This document shows positions 34,163-47,802 of a stretch of 64,000 nt of DNA, in pieces. A model generated the notes under the pieces. The model did no database searches. It saw only the letters and a program-made list of their open reading frames with translations, and was not told the DNA's origin. Origin of the DNA: Membranipora membranacea. Taxonomy: Eukaryota > Bryozoa > Gymnolaemata > Cheilostomatida > Membraniporidae. The stretch is from contig OU612068.1 of NCBI GenBank assembly GCA_914767715.1, forward strand, positions 15,376,001-15,440,000, given 5' to 3'. The translations under genes were made by a program, and so were the position numbers. Numbering within the stretch: the first letter of the stretch is position 1; each line of letters opens with the position of its first letter.

Positions 34163-35149
34163 ATTTAGCTGAATGAATTTATTGACATCTTGTCCATGTA
34201 TTGAAAGTTCCTTCATACCTTTGTCAACATGAGTTTACACACCTTTTAATTCATGAAAGCTGTTCTTAAATTCAAATCACTTTCAAAAAATTTAGTGAAT
34301 ATATGCCACCAACTGTCTCAGCAACAATCTGTCAGATGTAAATGGTCTTGTCACAGTGTCCAAACCAATGATTTAATGAGACCAAATAACCATAATGTAA
34401 TCAATAATTCTTATTGCATACCCCTCAGAAACAGTTTCTGAATAGGCAATGAAATGGAAAGTTGAGGAATATCTTTAATAGGATGGATCCAGCCAGCCAC
34501 GTACACAGCAATTGTTGATGGCAGAACATTGGTGTTCACTTGTCACAAAAACCACACCAACCAGTTTAACTGTACAAATACGAAAATGTCACATAAAGAC
34601 TTGCACTGAGAATCAATGGCATTTGGATGGAATGGTAGTTTAAATTTCACTTGTTGATTCATTATTTCAGAATTGTAATTTATGACTTAAATCAGCCAAA
34701 AATATGATAGTATTTATAATATAAATTAGTTGTACTATTTTTGATATCAAATAATCAAGATGATGCATTATAAAGGACCATCACCTAAGTGCTAGTATGC
34801 ACTGTTTTTTTTACAAAATCAAACTGTGGTGGAGTGTCGACTGTGGGGACAAAGCCAGAAGCAGAAGTATCTGGTACCTGTATTTGCTAGATGCAGACCA
34901 CAGGTGAGCTGCAGTGCCCCAGTGGTTGAGGCTTTCCTACTCACGACCTCTGAATAATCTACATAACCCTGTGGTTCAGACTTTCACCACACACAAGAAC
35001 AGGAAGAGAACTTTTACTAATGTTCTTACGCTATAGGAGTTGCCCAATGAGACTGGGGCTCAACAGTTTATACCCATGAACATCAATGATTAGGCTGGGA
35101 AAATGACTAAATGCATCATACGCTGTATTGTTTTGTCATTATGTGCATG

Positions 35150-35540
35150 TGCAGCTCTGAGGCATGAGCTGATCTCTACAAAATTGAGTCTCGGAAACGC
35201 GAAGCCATTTGGTTGGCCACCCATTCTGGTTGCTACTCTTTGCAATGTGTTCGGAATTGGCAGCAAGAGTTATCTTTGTCATTATTAGCTAATGCTGATT
35301 ATCAGTTCATACAGGAGACTGTCTCATTCTCCCTCACCAATAGTGCTATTAGAACCCAAACTAAACTCATTATCATTGCATGTGCGCCAATCAAAGTCTC
35401 GCATGATGCATACTTAGCCTTACTACATCTTCTTTGTGGTTATGATAGGCTAGTTTATCAGTGATCCACATGCCCAGTCAAGACCACGAGAGTCATTATG
35501 TTGGCAAACAAGCATTACAGCTACTCATGGCAAAGGCATT
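35150..35540 (+). repeat. Fragment related to the interior of the hAT element
   Basis: Blocks GCAGCTCTGAGGCATGAGCT (about 35152) and CATGCCCAGTCAAGACCACG, AGAGTCATTATG, AAGCATTACAG (about 35468-35520) match, in the same order and orientation, about 4737-4800 inside the hAT element. About 290 bp of unrelated sequence separates them here. Suggests another, interrupted member of that family. Confidence 0.4.
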
Positions 35541-37767
35541 TTTATATTTACCCTCAAAGAGATCAACCTGACACTGCAATTAAAATCTGTAGCTTGGTGT
35601 GTAACATCGAAATTTCAACAATAACTTACTCACTCCCCTATCCCATGAAATAATTGGTTGGAATACATGGGCCACACTGTAAATATCTGTACTACAGGTT
35701 ATCTCATCTTTGGCATGACTTTTTGTTTCTTGGTTCTGATGTGCCCTTATTTAAGAGTTTTATTTATTTATTCAATGAACTTTGTTTATGCTATAAAATT
35801 GCGAATGTGCTGAAGGTGCGGGTAAAATGGTTAGTTGAATCGGCAAAAAAACAAAACTTCGGCATTTAAACATTGCTGAGCTGGCTGACAAAATAATACA
35901 CCATCTTGACTTTAGATTCTGACCATGTTGCTTATTGAATGTTTGTATTTCAACAGACCACCCTCCCTCACTGAACAGACCAGGGCTGATTTGCAATGCG
36001 ATAATCTAGCAGAGTTGTCACTCCAAATTGTAGGGGCAGATAACTAATAATAGATTTTATTGTGATGAAGAAATGTCTTTTCTCAGAACATTCTCTGTTT
36101 GGCCAAGAGCCAAATCCAAGAGCTTTGTCGATGAAATATTATAATGGCTTTCAGATATGTCATGGTAAAGTGTACAATTATATACTATATGCGTAACATT
36201 TACTATCCTTAACCCAACTTAGTCTCAATCTCTTGACTGAAGAAAAAAATAAAAGACATGTTAATGGCGCATAAAAATTTAAAAGATCACACCAAATTAG
36301 TTGATAAAAGATACAACATGCTGAGAGAATACACCCATATATCGGTTCGAATACCCGTTCAGATTGGACATGCAAATGTGTGCATTGGGGTCGCTAAAAC
36401 TATTAGTTCAGTAAATTATCTGTGGCTAGATAATGGTTTGCATGAAAAATATCAAGGCAGCACAAAAGAGTTGTGGGTATTGTAAATAAAGTATGACTAT
36501 TTGACTAGATTGTAGATCATCACCAATTATGATTATATATTGATAGTTTGATTTAGGATAATGTCACAGTGTAAGGATTCATCTTTACTCTGTAATAATG
36601 TTCTTGTTGATCACTTGCCAATATGTGTGTTATGTATACACTATACTGTGTCTGACGTGAGATGTAAATGTTCTCGCCTCTTTCGTAATAACAAGCTTGT
36701 CAGGCAAAATGACCTGGATGTCTTATGTGCCCTCGTCCATTGATATTCGGATCACATATCCGGTGTTATCCCGAGTTAATGGCTCTGACGGTCACTGACC
36801 AGTAGTTGTACCACTGTGCAACAGATAAGAGTACCAGAATAAACATCTGGGTTGGAACTTATGCCAGCCAGTTAACATTTTAGTACCAGACATGCCAATA
36901 ATATGTATATCAATCTCGAAATAAAAACTCATGTGATTCCAATAATATAAGCCAAAGCTTTTGTGGGATCTGTATCCTACGCCACAAGCATGCTTCACAA
37001 AAAAAGGAACTGATGAGCGAGTTGTGAGGTTTCAGGATGAAGGCGACTTATTTATAACCTATGCACTAACCTTATCAGTGATGACGTGGTCTCGAGATTT
37101 GAGTTGCCATTGCCAGATGCGACGTTAGTTTGGCTATAGTTACAAGCTTCTAGCACAGCTGATGAACTTTCTTCTAAACCAGAATGTTGGGAGTAATCCA
37201 ACTGATCAGGGTTGTACCAGATAAAACTCGGCGAGGCTATTGCTACAAAGTATAATTGGAGGTAGTAGGTAGGCTATGGGGTGACGTTGAGACATCATTA
37301 TGTGCCCTGAAGTCATATACATGGCCAAATTAGTTGGCACTATGTACATGTCATATACCAAATGGCATGCTGTTAGATGATTATGATAAATTATGGTTAG
37401 CGTGAAATGTACTACGATGATGATACCGCTATGATGTATTACAGCATCATGGATTCAACAAAATCATTGATGGTCAGCAGAGTAATGAATTCTGTGATAG
37501 CAGGTCGAACAGAAAGGGAAGTTTTAATTAGAAACTATATCAGAATTATTTATACCAACCACCAGAGCCTAGAAAACAAGAATGACCGTATGTATCATCA
37601 TAGATATATTTAGATAGAAATATTCTAACATTTAAGCAAAGGAACTAGACATAAGTGGATATGATGCTAGTAGACAAATGAATACAATGCAAGCAAGGTA
37701 ATGGTTTGAGTACCCTCCTAAGTTTGCGGTTCTCACACTAGGAAAGTACACTTATTTATTTATAATG

Positions 37768-40700
37768 TCATACACACATATAAAACTTACCCTTGTATTT
37801 TTTTGTCACTCTACCCATTAACCAGAATATGGCATATACAAGCCATGATACTCCAACCAGCACGAGCATTAACATAACAAAAGATGGAGGAGATGCATCT
37901 ATCAACTATAAATACAAAAAAAATATCATCTTTGTAAAACAAACAACCTTTGCAATGACAGGCTCTCCTTCTGAGTTTTCTATCCATTGAATGAATGAAA
38001 GGACAACTCTTTGCAAGCCTTGTTTTTTAACCCATCGCCGAAACTATACTTTTATAATAATGTAAAACATGCCCTGCCCAAAATTCTTTTATCCTCCTCA
38101 AACATCATCTGGAGCAAATGCATTAAACTTACACACTTAACCAAATCTAACTAAGGTTACAGCCATAGTTCAGTTTATGGTTGTAGACATCAAATCAATC
38201 CAATTTTGGACCATGTTATGGTGTACCCATTATGGTTCATTGCATATGGTAAGGAGTAAGCATAGATGATTAAACTCTCTCTACCCTAGAAAATATTTGT
38301 TGGGTTGTCTTTTAAAGCCATTTAGCAGTTAGCAATTAAGTTACTCGAGGAAAGGAAGATTTGATCAAACTTGATCAACCCTTCACGACATTGCTCGCTC
38401 ACAAATGACCATGAGTTTGAGAGATAAGCACATGATTAAAAATTCAAGCATATAGGATTAGAAATCCAAACATTTACCTGCCCCTCAATAAGAGGTATAA
38501 CCATCTCCCCTAACGCTGCTCCACCAATAATTAGTGACATCTGTATGCCTACAGTAAAACAATAACAGTAACAGACCATGTAAGTGTTACCCTGACATGT
38601 ACTATGAATGTAGTTGGCAGGTGGCACTATCCATCTCATTCTTGATAAGTGAGACAGACATTCATATTTTGTATTTATAGAATGTTATGTTAAGTTCAGC
38701 ACATAGACTTTTTTTTAGTTTTATGTCTGTTATAATTTCCAATGTCATTACACTATGATACTTGAACACAGCAGTCTAAATGATGAGTGGTATACCTAGG
38801 GTAGTATTACGTTTACAACCTTACCAGTGAAGAACATGAAAGTACTAGACAGGGCTTTCCATGAAAACCTGTTGTCATGATGCGTGTGCTATAACTCCAA
38901 CTCCGATGGTAGTATTACCATCAGACTTTCCGCTAGGAGAAATGCTTTTTAAAGCACTGTCTCAATTTTGTTTAGCCGCTTTGGCGTTAGACTCAATTAT
39001 TTATGTCATACGGATGGAAATTTGAATTGACTGTATTGAATATAAACACGGAATGGACAAACAGCAATTTGAAGGTTCTGACTTGTTACTCACTGGTCAT
39101 ATCCATGAAATGTTCAGTCATTGTTATAGTAGTAGGAGTAACACTACTCATTGATAGGCCAAGTACAATGTTACCCAGTATCAAAGCTGACAGACTATTT
39201 CCTCCTATACAGCTAAGAAATATGAATACTGCTATCTGACTACCAACCTGTAACATAATGGTAACCAACTGACATAAATCTGTAACAATAACAATGATCA
39301 TGAACAGGGTATGCTGTCAATTCTGCTTTGCTTTCGCAAATTATTCCGTAGCTGAGCCAGTTTATAGTTTCTGATCTTAGATGTGTGTTGTTGATTAGAT
39401 TCTGGGCATTGATATGAATTAATGGATCAGTGGTAAAAGACATAGCATGGTCATTTGCGGAGATATGCCATCAGTATAAGACTTCGTGGATCAGGATCTA
39501 AACAAAACCGACAGATTGTACGTTATGCATTTGTTGACGCCCAAGTAACAACCTTCAAAGACTCAGGCAAGCTGCTTGATCTAAGCTTACAAGGGTCAGC
39601 TATTTTCTAGCAACCATACATAAATAGCCATAAGCTTGTTCAGGGGATATGTTCCCCTCATCCATATAATATATATCAGAGATTCTGTGCTTGCTCCAAA
39701 GTTGAGTAACTGACAAAACAGATCAATTCTTGATTGTGTGCTCTGAAACAAAGGGTAGGCAACTTAAATAGTTTGTAGAAAGAAATAACCATTCAGATAT
39801 CGTATAAGTTGTGAGAATGGAAATGTTACTTACTACACTGACGAGGAGCATGAAGTAAGGTGTGAGTTTGACAGCCATAACTATTGAGAGCAATCTACCA
39901 GCAGAGTAAGCAAGCTACAAAATACAACACAATCCATACAAGCTGTTATGATAGGCTGATGTTTTGTTCACACACTCACTTAGAGCGAAGGGTTAAAATA
40001 CAGGTTTCATATTTGAAACTTGGTGTGAGTTTTCAAGGGACCTAATCGCTAATCCTTGTCGGGTTTTCTCAGTTGAAATAGGGTACTGTTAATGTTTCAA
40101 TTATCTTCCAGTTATCTCACTTACCCAAAAATAAACATTCATCATTCCAAGACTTTTCTTGTGCTCTTCTTCATCTTGTAGAGTTTTCACTGAGTAGGTA
40201 TAAGTATACACATTAACATGTCCCTGTAAATACAGCTTTCTAGTAGACTTCACTATGTACCCATTGTGCACAACTACTCCATTAGGAGAATAGTGGGTGT
40301 CTAACCAGAGGATATGTTGAGAATACAATTCATGCATTAGTCAATATGGTGCACCTATCATTTATCCTAAATCACTTGAGTCATTATTTAGCTGTTACCT
40401 GAAGACCATCATATATAAAGACCATTGCACATGCAGCCAGTGTAAGAAGAGCTGCCTTAGTAAAAGATATACTGTATGATCCCTGAAACTCGCTCAAGTA
40501 CTCCGTCCACTGGGTTAGTAATTTCTTATTCTCTGCTTTATGCTCCTCTGCAAGCAAATTTTCATACATGATGAAGATGAACATCTGCGTGTCTCTTGCA
40601 ATCAATCCAAGATCGGTTAATTGGATCATCATGTCAACATAATGATCTTGTCCAACCTGTCCTAAGGAGGGAGTTCCAGCAAAAATTATAAAAGTCCATA

Positions 40701-43700
40701 GTTTTGGCCGAACGGAGCAGACGGAGCCTTTGTTCCAAGCCTAGCATCATTATATTGCATTTTTTCATACCTTTTTTATTGAGACCTTGTAGAATCGGTT
40801 TGCTCTCTGAATTTACAAGTCTTTTGAAATGTTCATTAACAGTGCGGATTCGGACTCCATTTCTCAGTATACTCACAAAAACATAAACCACTATTGGCAC
40901 CTGAAAATATTAATTTGAATTAAACAACTGATTTGCAGAATTTGAGTTGTTACTACATAATACAGGATGATCTTAACAGATTTAAGAATTTTCGAATTTT
41001 GCTCTTTTGAAAACTGAGGTGCTGACATTCCATTACTGGTACTAATAAAGACAATATTAACTAATATACAGACAATCGATCGATCATCGGCCAAATCCCT
41101 GTAACTAACAATAATATATAGGCAATTTCAGCCTTGGCTCAGTAACCTACCTGAATGGCTGCCATTACTAAGAATGCCAGATTGACTTTTGTGTTATGAT
41201 GAGCCTCAATGAGCTCCACCTCATCGTGGGTAATTTCTGTTTGATTGTCAGACAAATTTATACTTGCCGCTGGAAGTGACATCAAATTAGACTCAGTTGT
41301 GTGATCTAATGTAATATTCCTTACTAGACTGGAACAATCCTCACCCAACAAAAAATTTTGGGCTATAAGAGGACTTATTAATGCTCCAAGTCCATAACAG
41401 AAATGCATTGCCTGTAAAAGATTAAACATTTCATTTTGAAATAATCTAAAATTTTATCTAAAATAATGTCAGATAAGGGATATTAGGTGACTGCAGAATT
41501 CAGCTTTTTGTCTCTTTTGAGGGCATAAAGTTTGAGATGCCTCTGGATTCAGGGTATGTGTGTGTGTTTCACTGATTATTTCTCCATGATGATTGATGTG
41601 CCTGGGTAGTGGGTACAGTCAATCAATGCTTACAGACATCATAGGTATGAGAAAATGGGTCATAACAGCAAGTGTGAAAGTGATAACCATGCCCTGCTGC
41701 TCCAACTGCTCCAGCTCGGCAATGATACAACTCAAGATTGTCTTAGAACTAATGGTCAATAGCTCTCATGAATGGCAAGTTATTTTTTTGAGTCATCTAT
41801 GAATACGGGCAGAGGCGTTTAGCGTTCTCCTGAGACCTAAGGATAGGATGATGTCAAGTTTGCTCTGGGACCAAGTAACGTCTATCTATGACCTGCAAGG
41901 CTGATGCTTTGTAAGTGACAGGGGACACGCATCGTCCCAACAAGTAACTCATAATCTTACAAATTAAAACCCACACCAATCTCAGAGTGGTGACCCATTT
42001 CAATATTAAAGGCGTAGGAACCAACTATAGTGATCCACAGATGAATGTTGCACATGGAAATTCATCAAGTTTGTAAAAGAGCTCAAAATTAATTTCTTGA
42101 GCTATCTATATAGCTACCATGAAAGCTATTATCACAATAGCCAGCACTCTCATTAGGCTGACAAAACATTATGTTGTGATAAGTCATGTGACCACAGAGA
42201 GCCATCAAAGCAAGCTATAAGCAAAATCGGACGAAATTTTTTTTATCCCGCTATACCTCAAAAAGTTTTGTGCATCCATCACTTTATAATTTGTAATTGG
42301 AGACATTGATGAATATAAATAGTAAAATAGTAAATAGGTGATTGACCAATAAGCCAAGAAGTTGACCGAAAAATCATGGAGAGAAACATGTTGGTACTAC
42401 AGGTAGCAACTTAGCATCTATGCTGTTCCATGTAATCTCACCTGTAGAAAAGGAGCAACTGCTTTATCGTATATATGCACAAGTTGCAGATTAGCCAGGC
42501 AGTCTATGGCGCCCATAGCCAGTCCCATGATCGCCATCATTGAGGCGAGAACATAGAGATACTTGGAGAAGCTTACAACCACTAGAGTGACTGGTAGACA
42601 GATTAGACTCACTAACAGCATGAAGTCTGCCGATATGCTGCAAAATTAAAACAAAAAATGAAGCAATACCACCATATAACATACTCTGTATATCAGCGTA
42701 TGCTCTCGTTTCATTGGTGAGCTGGCCGAAAAATGTACTCAGACTCAATATAAATCTAAAGACAATAAGACTTTGGAATAATAAAAGCTGCTGATGTATG
42801 GACATTTCTCCCTCCAGTATTCCAGTCACATGCAGACTAACCAAGCCAACGACTACCCGCCACTTAAATACCAATCCTCGACACTACAGACAGAGGAAAC
42901 ATCACCCCATCATTTATAGAATTAGAAAATGGAAGAAAATTTTGTGTGCAGATAAATGCTGGTGGTTCTAGATAGAAAAATAAGGTAACATTTAAATCAA
43001 ATCCCTAATAACCAAAAAGTTAAGCCAGAGTAACACATAATAGCAAGTAGCACAGTCTATTCTCTTTTTTGGTGAATGTCATGGTTTACATTTCAAGGAA
43101 TTAATTTAACGTTATTCTAAGACAACACATATATTTTTGTTTTCAGACAGCCCTTATATGTGGAGGAGTGCACACTTTCCATCCCATCCAATCACATGAA
43201 TCTCATCATGAACAGTTACATTGAATTGGAAATGGATTATAATACCAAGTATAAGGTGTAGCGCTAAAATGGAAATAAATTTTAATCTGATTGTTTTGAG
43301 TGATTAAAAAAACAGATCAAAGTAAAATCCTATCATGAAAACTCAGACTCGTGAAATTAATTAACCAAAAGTAGGGTTGGGGTTCAGTAATATCATTACC
43401 AAGCGCAGCTGAAACAGTAATACATTATATGTAACTATAAATGATATTCACATCTGGTTACCAGTAAACAGCTATCAGTATGATATCAAAAACAAAAATT
43501 GGACAACTAACTATTTTGATTCAGCACATTAGCCTTGTCACACGGCCACTTTTTTGTAGCCATGACAAGGCCAATAGCACATAGTTATCTTAGTTATCTA
43601 CAGTGAGCCCTACTCTATAAACACAATAACCTAATTGCAAAAACCAATCCATGGTTTCAGTGTAATTATGCTCAAAAGATTGATATAAAACAGAAAATTC

Positions 43701-45617
43701 CTTGACAACTAACCACTTGGGGAATGCTAAATGATTTATCATGTTAAATATTTTATTGGAACTCCGGTAGTAGTAGAAACCAGCAGGTTTTAGGCTGGCA
43801 ATAGGAGTAAGCTGGACCCAATCTTCACACTGCATCTCAATCACAAGAGGGTTGTGTATACTTGAGTATACTTTGTAGTATACTTGACTGCATAAGATGT
43901 ACACCAACTGCAACCAGGACCAATTAATGGAGTATTCAAACTTGTCATGCAAATCTTAACTCACATAACATTAGCAAAAATTGGCTCTCATAGAATCGAA
44001 TTTGCAATAATTAGCAGCGACAGTATCCTTACTTTGTAATATACTGTACTCTTATAAAATCAAATAAAAAACCAAGAACTATGATGGTTCAGATTGTAGA
44101 CCAGACAATAATTAGACATGTAGGCCTAATGTTTTTAAGTCATCATGCTTGATGACACTTCAAACTTTGAAGTTTCAAAGTACCTTAAAATTTTAATATG
44201 CAGAATATAACATACTTGGGGATAGTAATGGCATATACAGATCTGATTGTTTTATATTATATAATTGGAAAGCTCTCAACACCAGGATCATGAAAACTCA
44301 CTTTTAACTACATCACCTCACATGTCAAGCCATCATTAGTTCTGAAGATGCAATCTTCTTTTCATACTAACTTTAGACCCGTTGGTGATAGGATTATTAT
44401 TTTGTCTGCTTTCACACCAATATTCGCTCAAGATTACATTTGACTACAATATTTTGCTAAAATAAGTAGACTTTAGTCTGAGCCCCCCCCCCCCCCCCAC
44501 CAAATCTTGCCTGAAAGAATCTTGACAATATTTTATGCTGTCATTATTTGTGTGTGGGTGAGTTTTTGCGACAGTTTGGTGTTTCTTTCTATGTGGGTGT
44601 TAGCAGGAAGAATATAGGCACTGCTTATGGTAAGAAGTTTACTATTCCCTGTGAGGTCAGTTGGTCAATCAATAATTGCCAGCAAACATGCTACTAAATT
44701 GCATGCCATAGTAAAAAGTGATAACTCCTCACAACATTAGATCAGACTATAGGCCTACCCATTCTCCAGTGCTTTATAGAGAGACACTTGTTGCGTAACA
44801 CAGCACCCAGCTGGAGGTGGTTACACTAATAATAAGTGAGATAATGGCTGGAATACACATTACACATACACAATTTAGTGCACCATCCATGATGGCGTGT
44901 GCGTTGCATACAAACATAATTCCAAGAATATTGTGTATGTAATGCTATGTGGGTTAGGCCTACTATAGCAGCAACAACCTACATATTCCAATTTTCCTCC
45001 AAACTGTTCAATCCAACTTATGTTATGACTTGGTAACCTCTGTAATTAACGCAGCTCTGCTAAGTCAATAGGCAATCTCGCCCAACTGTTGCAATCAAAT
45101 ACCATTATCAGACCACCGTTATGTTATGTTTGATTCAAAGATCCTAACAGTTATTCAACAAACTTGGATAACTCAACTCAAATTGGGATATGAATGCTTA
45201 CCAGCGAGAAAGGCATCCGCAGATAAATATGCCAACCACCATAAAGCATGTTTGAGCAAAGAAAGCCATACTGATCTTACTGACAGGTTGCATTGTATAG
45301 CAGGCTAAGTCCTCTAGAGTTGGTCCCAGGAAACCCACACACATTCCAAAGGCAAAGTACATCAGAAAATAGGATGTAGTCATGCTGGCGTTTGCTTTGA
45401 ATAAATTCCACAGAAACTGCCGTGATGCTGCATTTTCTGTGATAAGGCAGCAGCAACATAATTTCTTTGCTTGTCTGACAGTCAGCTCCCAAACGAGCAG
45501 TGCACAGCTCAGGTACTTGGACGAGGATTTGTGATTGGTTTTATCAGATGTAGAAGAGTAATGGTCTGATGAGTCACTTTCCCCTATTCCATCTGCTGAC
45601 GTTGAGCTACCTGCCAT
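37768..45617 (-). CDS. MFSD4: MFSD4-type major facilitator superfamily transporter, 10 exons
   Basis: Multi-pass membrane carrier; substrate not established from sequence. Exons (minus strand): 45202-45617, 42442-42637, 41151-41411, 40771-40900, 40399-40661, 40125-40223, 39834-39914, 39094-39247, 38478-38548 and 37768-37905. All joins keep frame and have GT-AG borders, giving about 602 residues (human MFSD4A about 514). Family marks: FGMCVGFLGPTLEDL in the first membrane helix (residues about 90-104); MAIMGLAMGAIDCLANLQLV; HFCYGLGALISPLIA; a loop with three N-glycosylation sequons (Asn236, Asn256, Asn260); YDGLQ; SAGRLLSIVMAVKLTPYF; and GGAALGEMVIPLIEG. The last exon is one membrane helix plus a short basic tail. 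The Ser-rich N-terminal tail of about 80 residues is longer than usual. A GTAAGT donor-like site sits near the stop, so another 3' exon is possible. Confidence 0.9.
42638..45201 (-). other. MFSD4 intron 1 (2.6 kb)
   Basis: Longest intron of the gene. It contains a poly-C run of about 17 bp at 44488-44504 preceded by AGTCTGAG, and a small hairpin at 44862-44944 (ATTACACATACACAAT against ATTGTGTATGTAAT). A 120-codon frame at 43590-43952 is judged accidental. No extra coding exon needed: exons 1 and 2 join in frame. Confidence 0.6.
44862..44944. repeat. 83-bp hairpin repeat in MFSD4 intron 1
   Basis: CATTACACATACACAAT and its complement ATTGTGTATGTAATG at the two ends, with a GTGCACCATCCATGATGGCG core that is itself partly palindromic. 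Confidence 0.5.
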
Positions 45618-46014
45618 TTATACTGTCTGTAAAGGGATCAAAATCAGGTTAGAAGTGACTGCCTACTCAACACAATGAACTCCTCTACACTCAAACCATC
45701 ACCTTTACAGTTCACAGCCAACAATTATCAATGCACAACAATCGCTAAGAGTAATACAACTTGGGGCCTGACATGTACCTTCAGTATGATATTTAACTGA
45801 CTTAAAAAAAAAATTATTATGTTCACTGATACAGATGAGGTGTCGTAATTTTTTGTTTACTGGAACTAGTAGTCACGTATTTGATTATTTTTGACAGTTA
45901 AAAAATGTTATAACTTTAATGGTCAAAATTGCAGATGATAAATTGTTAACGCCATCATAGAATGGAACTGCAAAACCATGTGGGAGCTTAATTAAAAGAA
46001 AAGGAAATACACAT

Positions 46015-46030
46015 CACAGAGTACTCTGTG
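46015..46030. repeat. 16-bp palindrome CACAGAGTACTCTGTG
   Basis: Perfect palindrome made of the terminal motif CACAGAGTA of the 47803-48513 family; likely the collapsed ends of a member. Confidence 0.45.
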
Positions 46031-46361
46031 TACACATGAATAAATAATGACAAAATGAACCCAAAGGTACAAATCCACAACAGTCAAGAGACCCGGCTTA
46101 AATTTCGGAAAAATGAAAAGTTCTCTTATAGCGTGGATCGGGAAAGCTATCCCAACATTTACATATTAAAGTGTGATAATAGCTATATCCCGATGACAGA
46201 GTTGGACAAAGTATCTCGTGTATCGATTAGCCTACAGCAACCAGAAGCCATTTGACTCACCAACTGATCAAGCTTGTCTAAGTGTCTTGACAGTTTGTTT
46301 CTGTACACTCTGCAATCCCTCTTACGGATAATCACAGAGTAAGGACATGCCCTTACACTTT

Positions 46362-46493
46362 CACCACATCACCCTATCACCACATTACCCTGCCACCACA
46401 CTACCCTATCACCACATTACCCTGTCACCAAACTACCCTCCCACCACACTACCCTATCACCACATTATCCTGTCACCAAACTACCCTGTCACC
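46362..46493 (+). repeat. 16-bp minisatellite, about 8 units
   Basis: Unit CACCACATTACCCTGT repeated about eight times with variation (CACCACACTACCCTAT, CACCAAACTACCCTCC). Variants alternate so that a 32-48-bp higher-order period is visible. It starts just after a CACAGAGTAAGG end motif at 46333. Confidence 0.75.
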
Positions 46494-47802
46494 TTCTCCC
46501 ATGTCACCTGTCACCCATGTACACATCATAAAAATAATTTATTGCCCTACCAAAATGGTAAGCACAAATACTCCAACTCAGTTGAGCTTTCAATCTAAAG
46601 TTATAAACCATGATATTGCCCAAACAAAAGAAGAGAAAGTTGAAACAAAACAAATCCAATGGCAGCTTACTGACCACTCTCCTTCTGATACAGTTACTGC
46701 TGCACATGCTAGAAAACCTTCATTGCTCCTCTGTTTATCACTCAGTAGCTCTAACTTTACCAGTCAAAACCCAGTCAACAAGCTCACTGATCTAAGCACA
46801 GTGTCAACATACACGCCTATAAACTTTGTGCAGATGGTTTAATCGTACACCAGCTGTATTGAACAGCGCATGTATACCCTGACTTGACTGCCAGGTCGAA
46901 TAATATAAAGCGCTGGAGCGGATCAGTATGGGGCAAAACAAGGCATTACTCAAGATATTGTGTACTGGAAAACATTACTCTATGCAGGTTTGGTGAACTT
47001 GCAATCAAAAGACTACATGTAATTACAAATCATGTGACATGACAGCCGGTTGTTATACATGCTATCAGGGAGTTTTCAAACTCCTTGATGCTATAATAGA
47101 AAATGAATGATGTATATAAATGTTTTTAATGACATAGTAAAAACCGACATGGGAAAATATGAAGCCTAGATCAATATACAGAGTACATTACGCCTAGTGC
47201 TTCAAAAGGCACAAGGAAAGACAGAAAATCTTACTTTGCGCCTGGCCGCGCCTAGATCTGTGATTGACAAAGTCAACTCCGTTTCCCAAATAGACGGTGC
47301 TACTGGAGTAATCGTTCTGTTCTCAGCTGTGACAATGTCTAATAATCCGCTGAGACATCACAGTATCAAGTAGTTGATAGAAATCTGCTGCTGCAGCGAA
47401 ATCAATATGGATAGTAGCAAACGGGCATAAGCTAAATATTCAGCCCGCTTGGCATATGTGCTCATGGGAGTAAAACAAATGTATAAAAATATTGACACGG
47501 ATGAAAACGTCTGATGTTTTATGACTAGGTAAAAAACCTTTCGAGGTGATATGTGGATAAAGCTTGGTGGTTGTTAATTAAAATGAGGGCGTATTTCTGC
47601 TGGCACCCATCCGGCACCCATGCAGTAAATGCCTGTACTCACTATTTCCATAAATTAGTAAACTAGCAGTGGAAACATCTGCCTGGTAAAATTTATACTG
47701 TCTGTGTTTGAGCCAACAGTAAACTTTGACAAATGAACTTAACAGTTCATTGCTCTCATGAACTGATGTGTTAGATTTCAGGACTAAAATACACCATATT
47801 AC

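Larger units (their letters stand above)
32236..37767. other. ELK-MFSD4 convergent intergenic region
   Basis: About 5.5 kb without recognisable coding exons. It holds the GC-rich repeat (32402-32458), a TIR element (33667-34162), a degraded piece related to the hAT interior (about 35150-35540) and a small palindromic motif at about 36563-36595 (CACAGTGTAAGGATTCATC, then TTTACTCTG). Confidence 0.6.

Noticed and set aside
34912-34990. tRNA-like CCAGTGGTTGAGGCTTTCC segment
   Set aside because: Only an A-box-like piece; GTGGTTCAGACTT is a poor B box and no cloverleaf forms.
43590-43952. 120-codon open frame in MFSD4 intron 1, minus strand
   Set aside because: No motif, no splice context, and a frame of this length is expected by chance in a window this size; exons 1 and 2 of MFSD4 join directly.
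44488-44504. Poly-C runs (also near 62838 and the G run at 32405)
   Set aside because: Mononucleotide tracts prone to length error; no function inferred beyond the shared repeat edge.
46347-46598. 83-codon frame with PHHITLSPHY-type repeats
   Set aside because: Pure translation of the 16-bp minisatellite.
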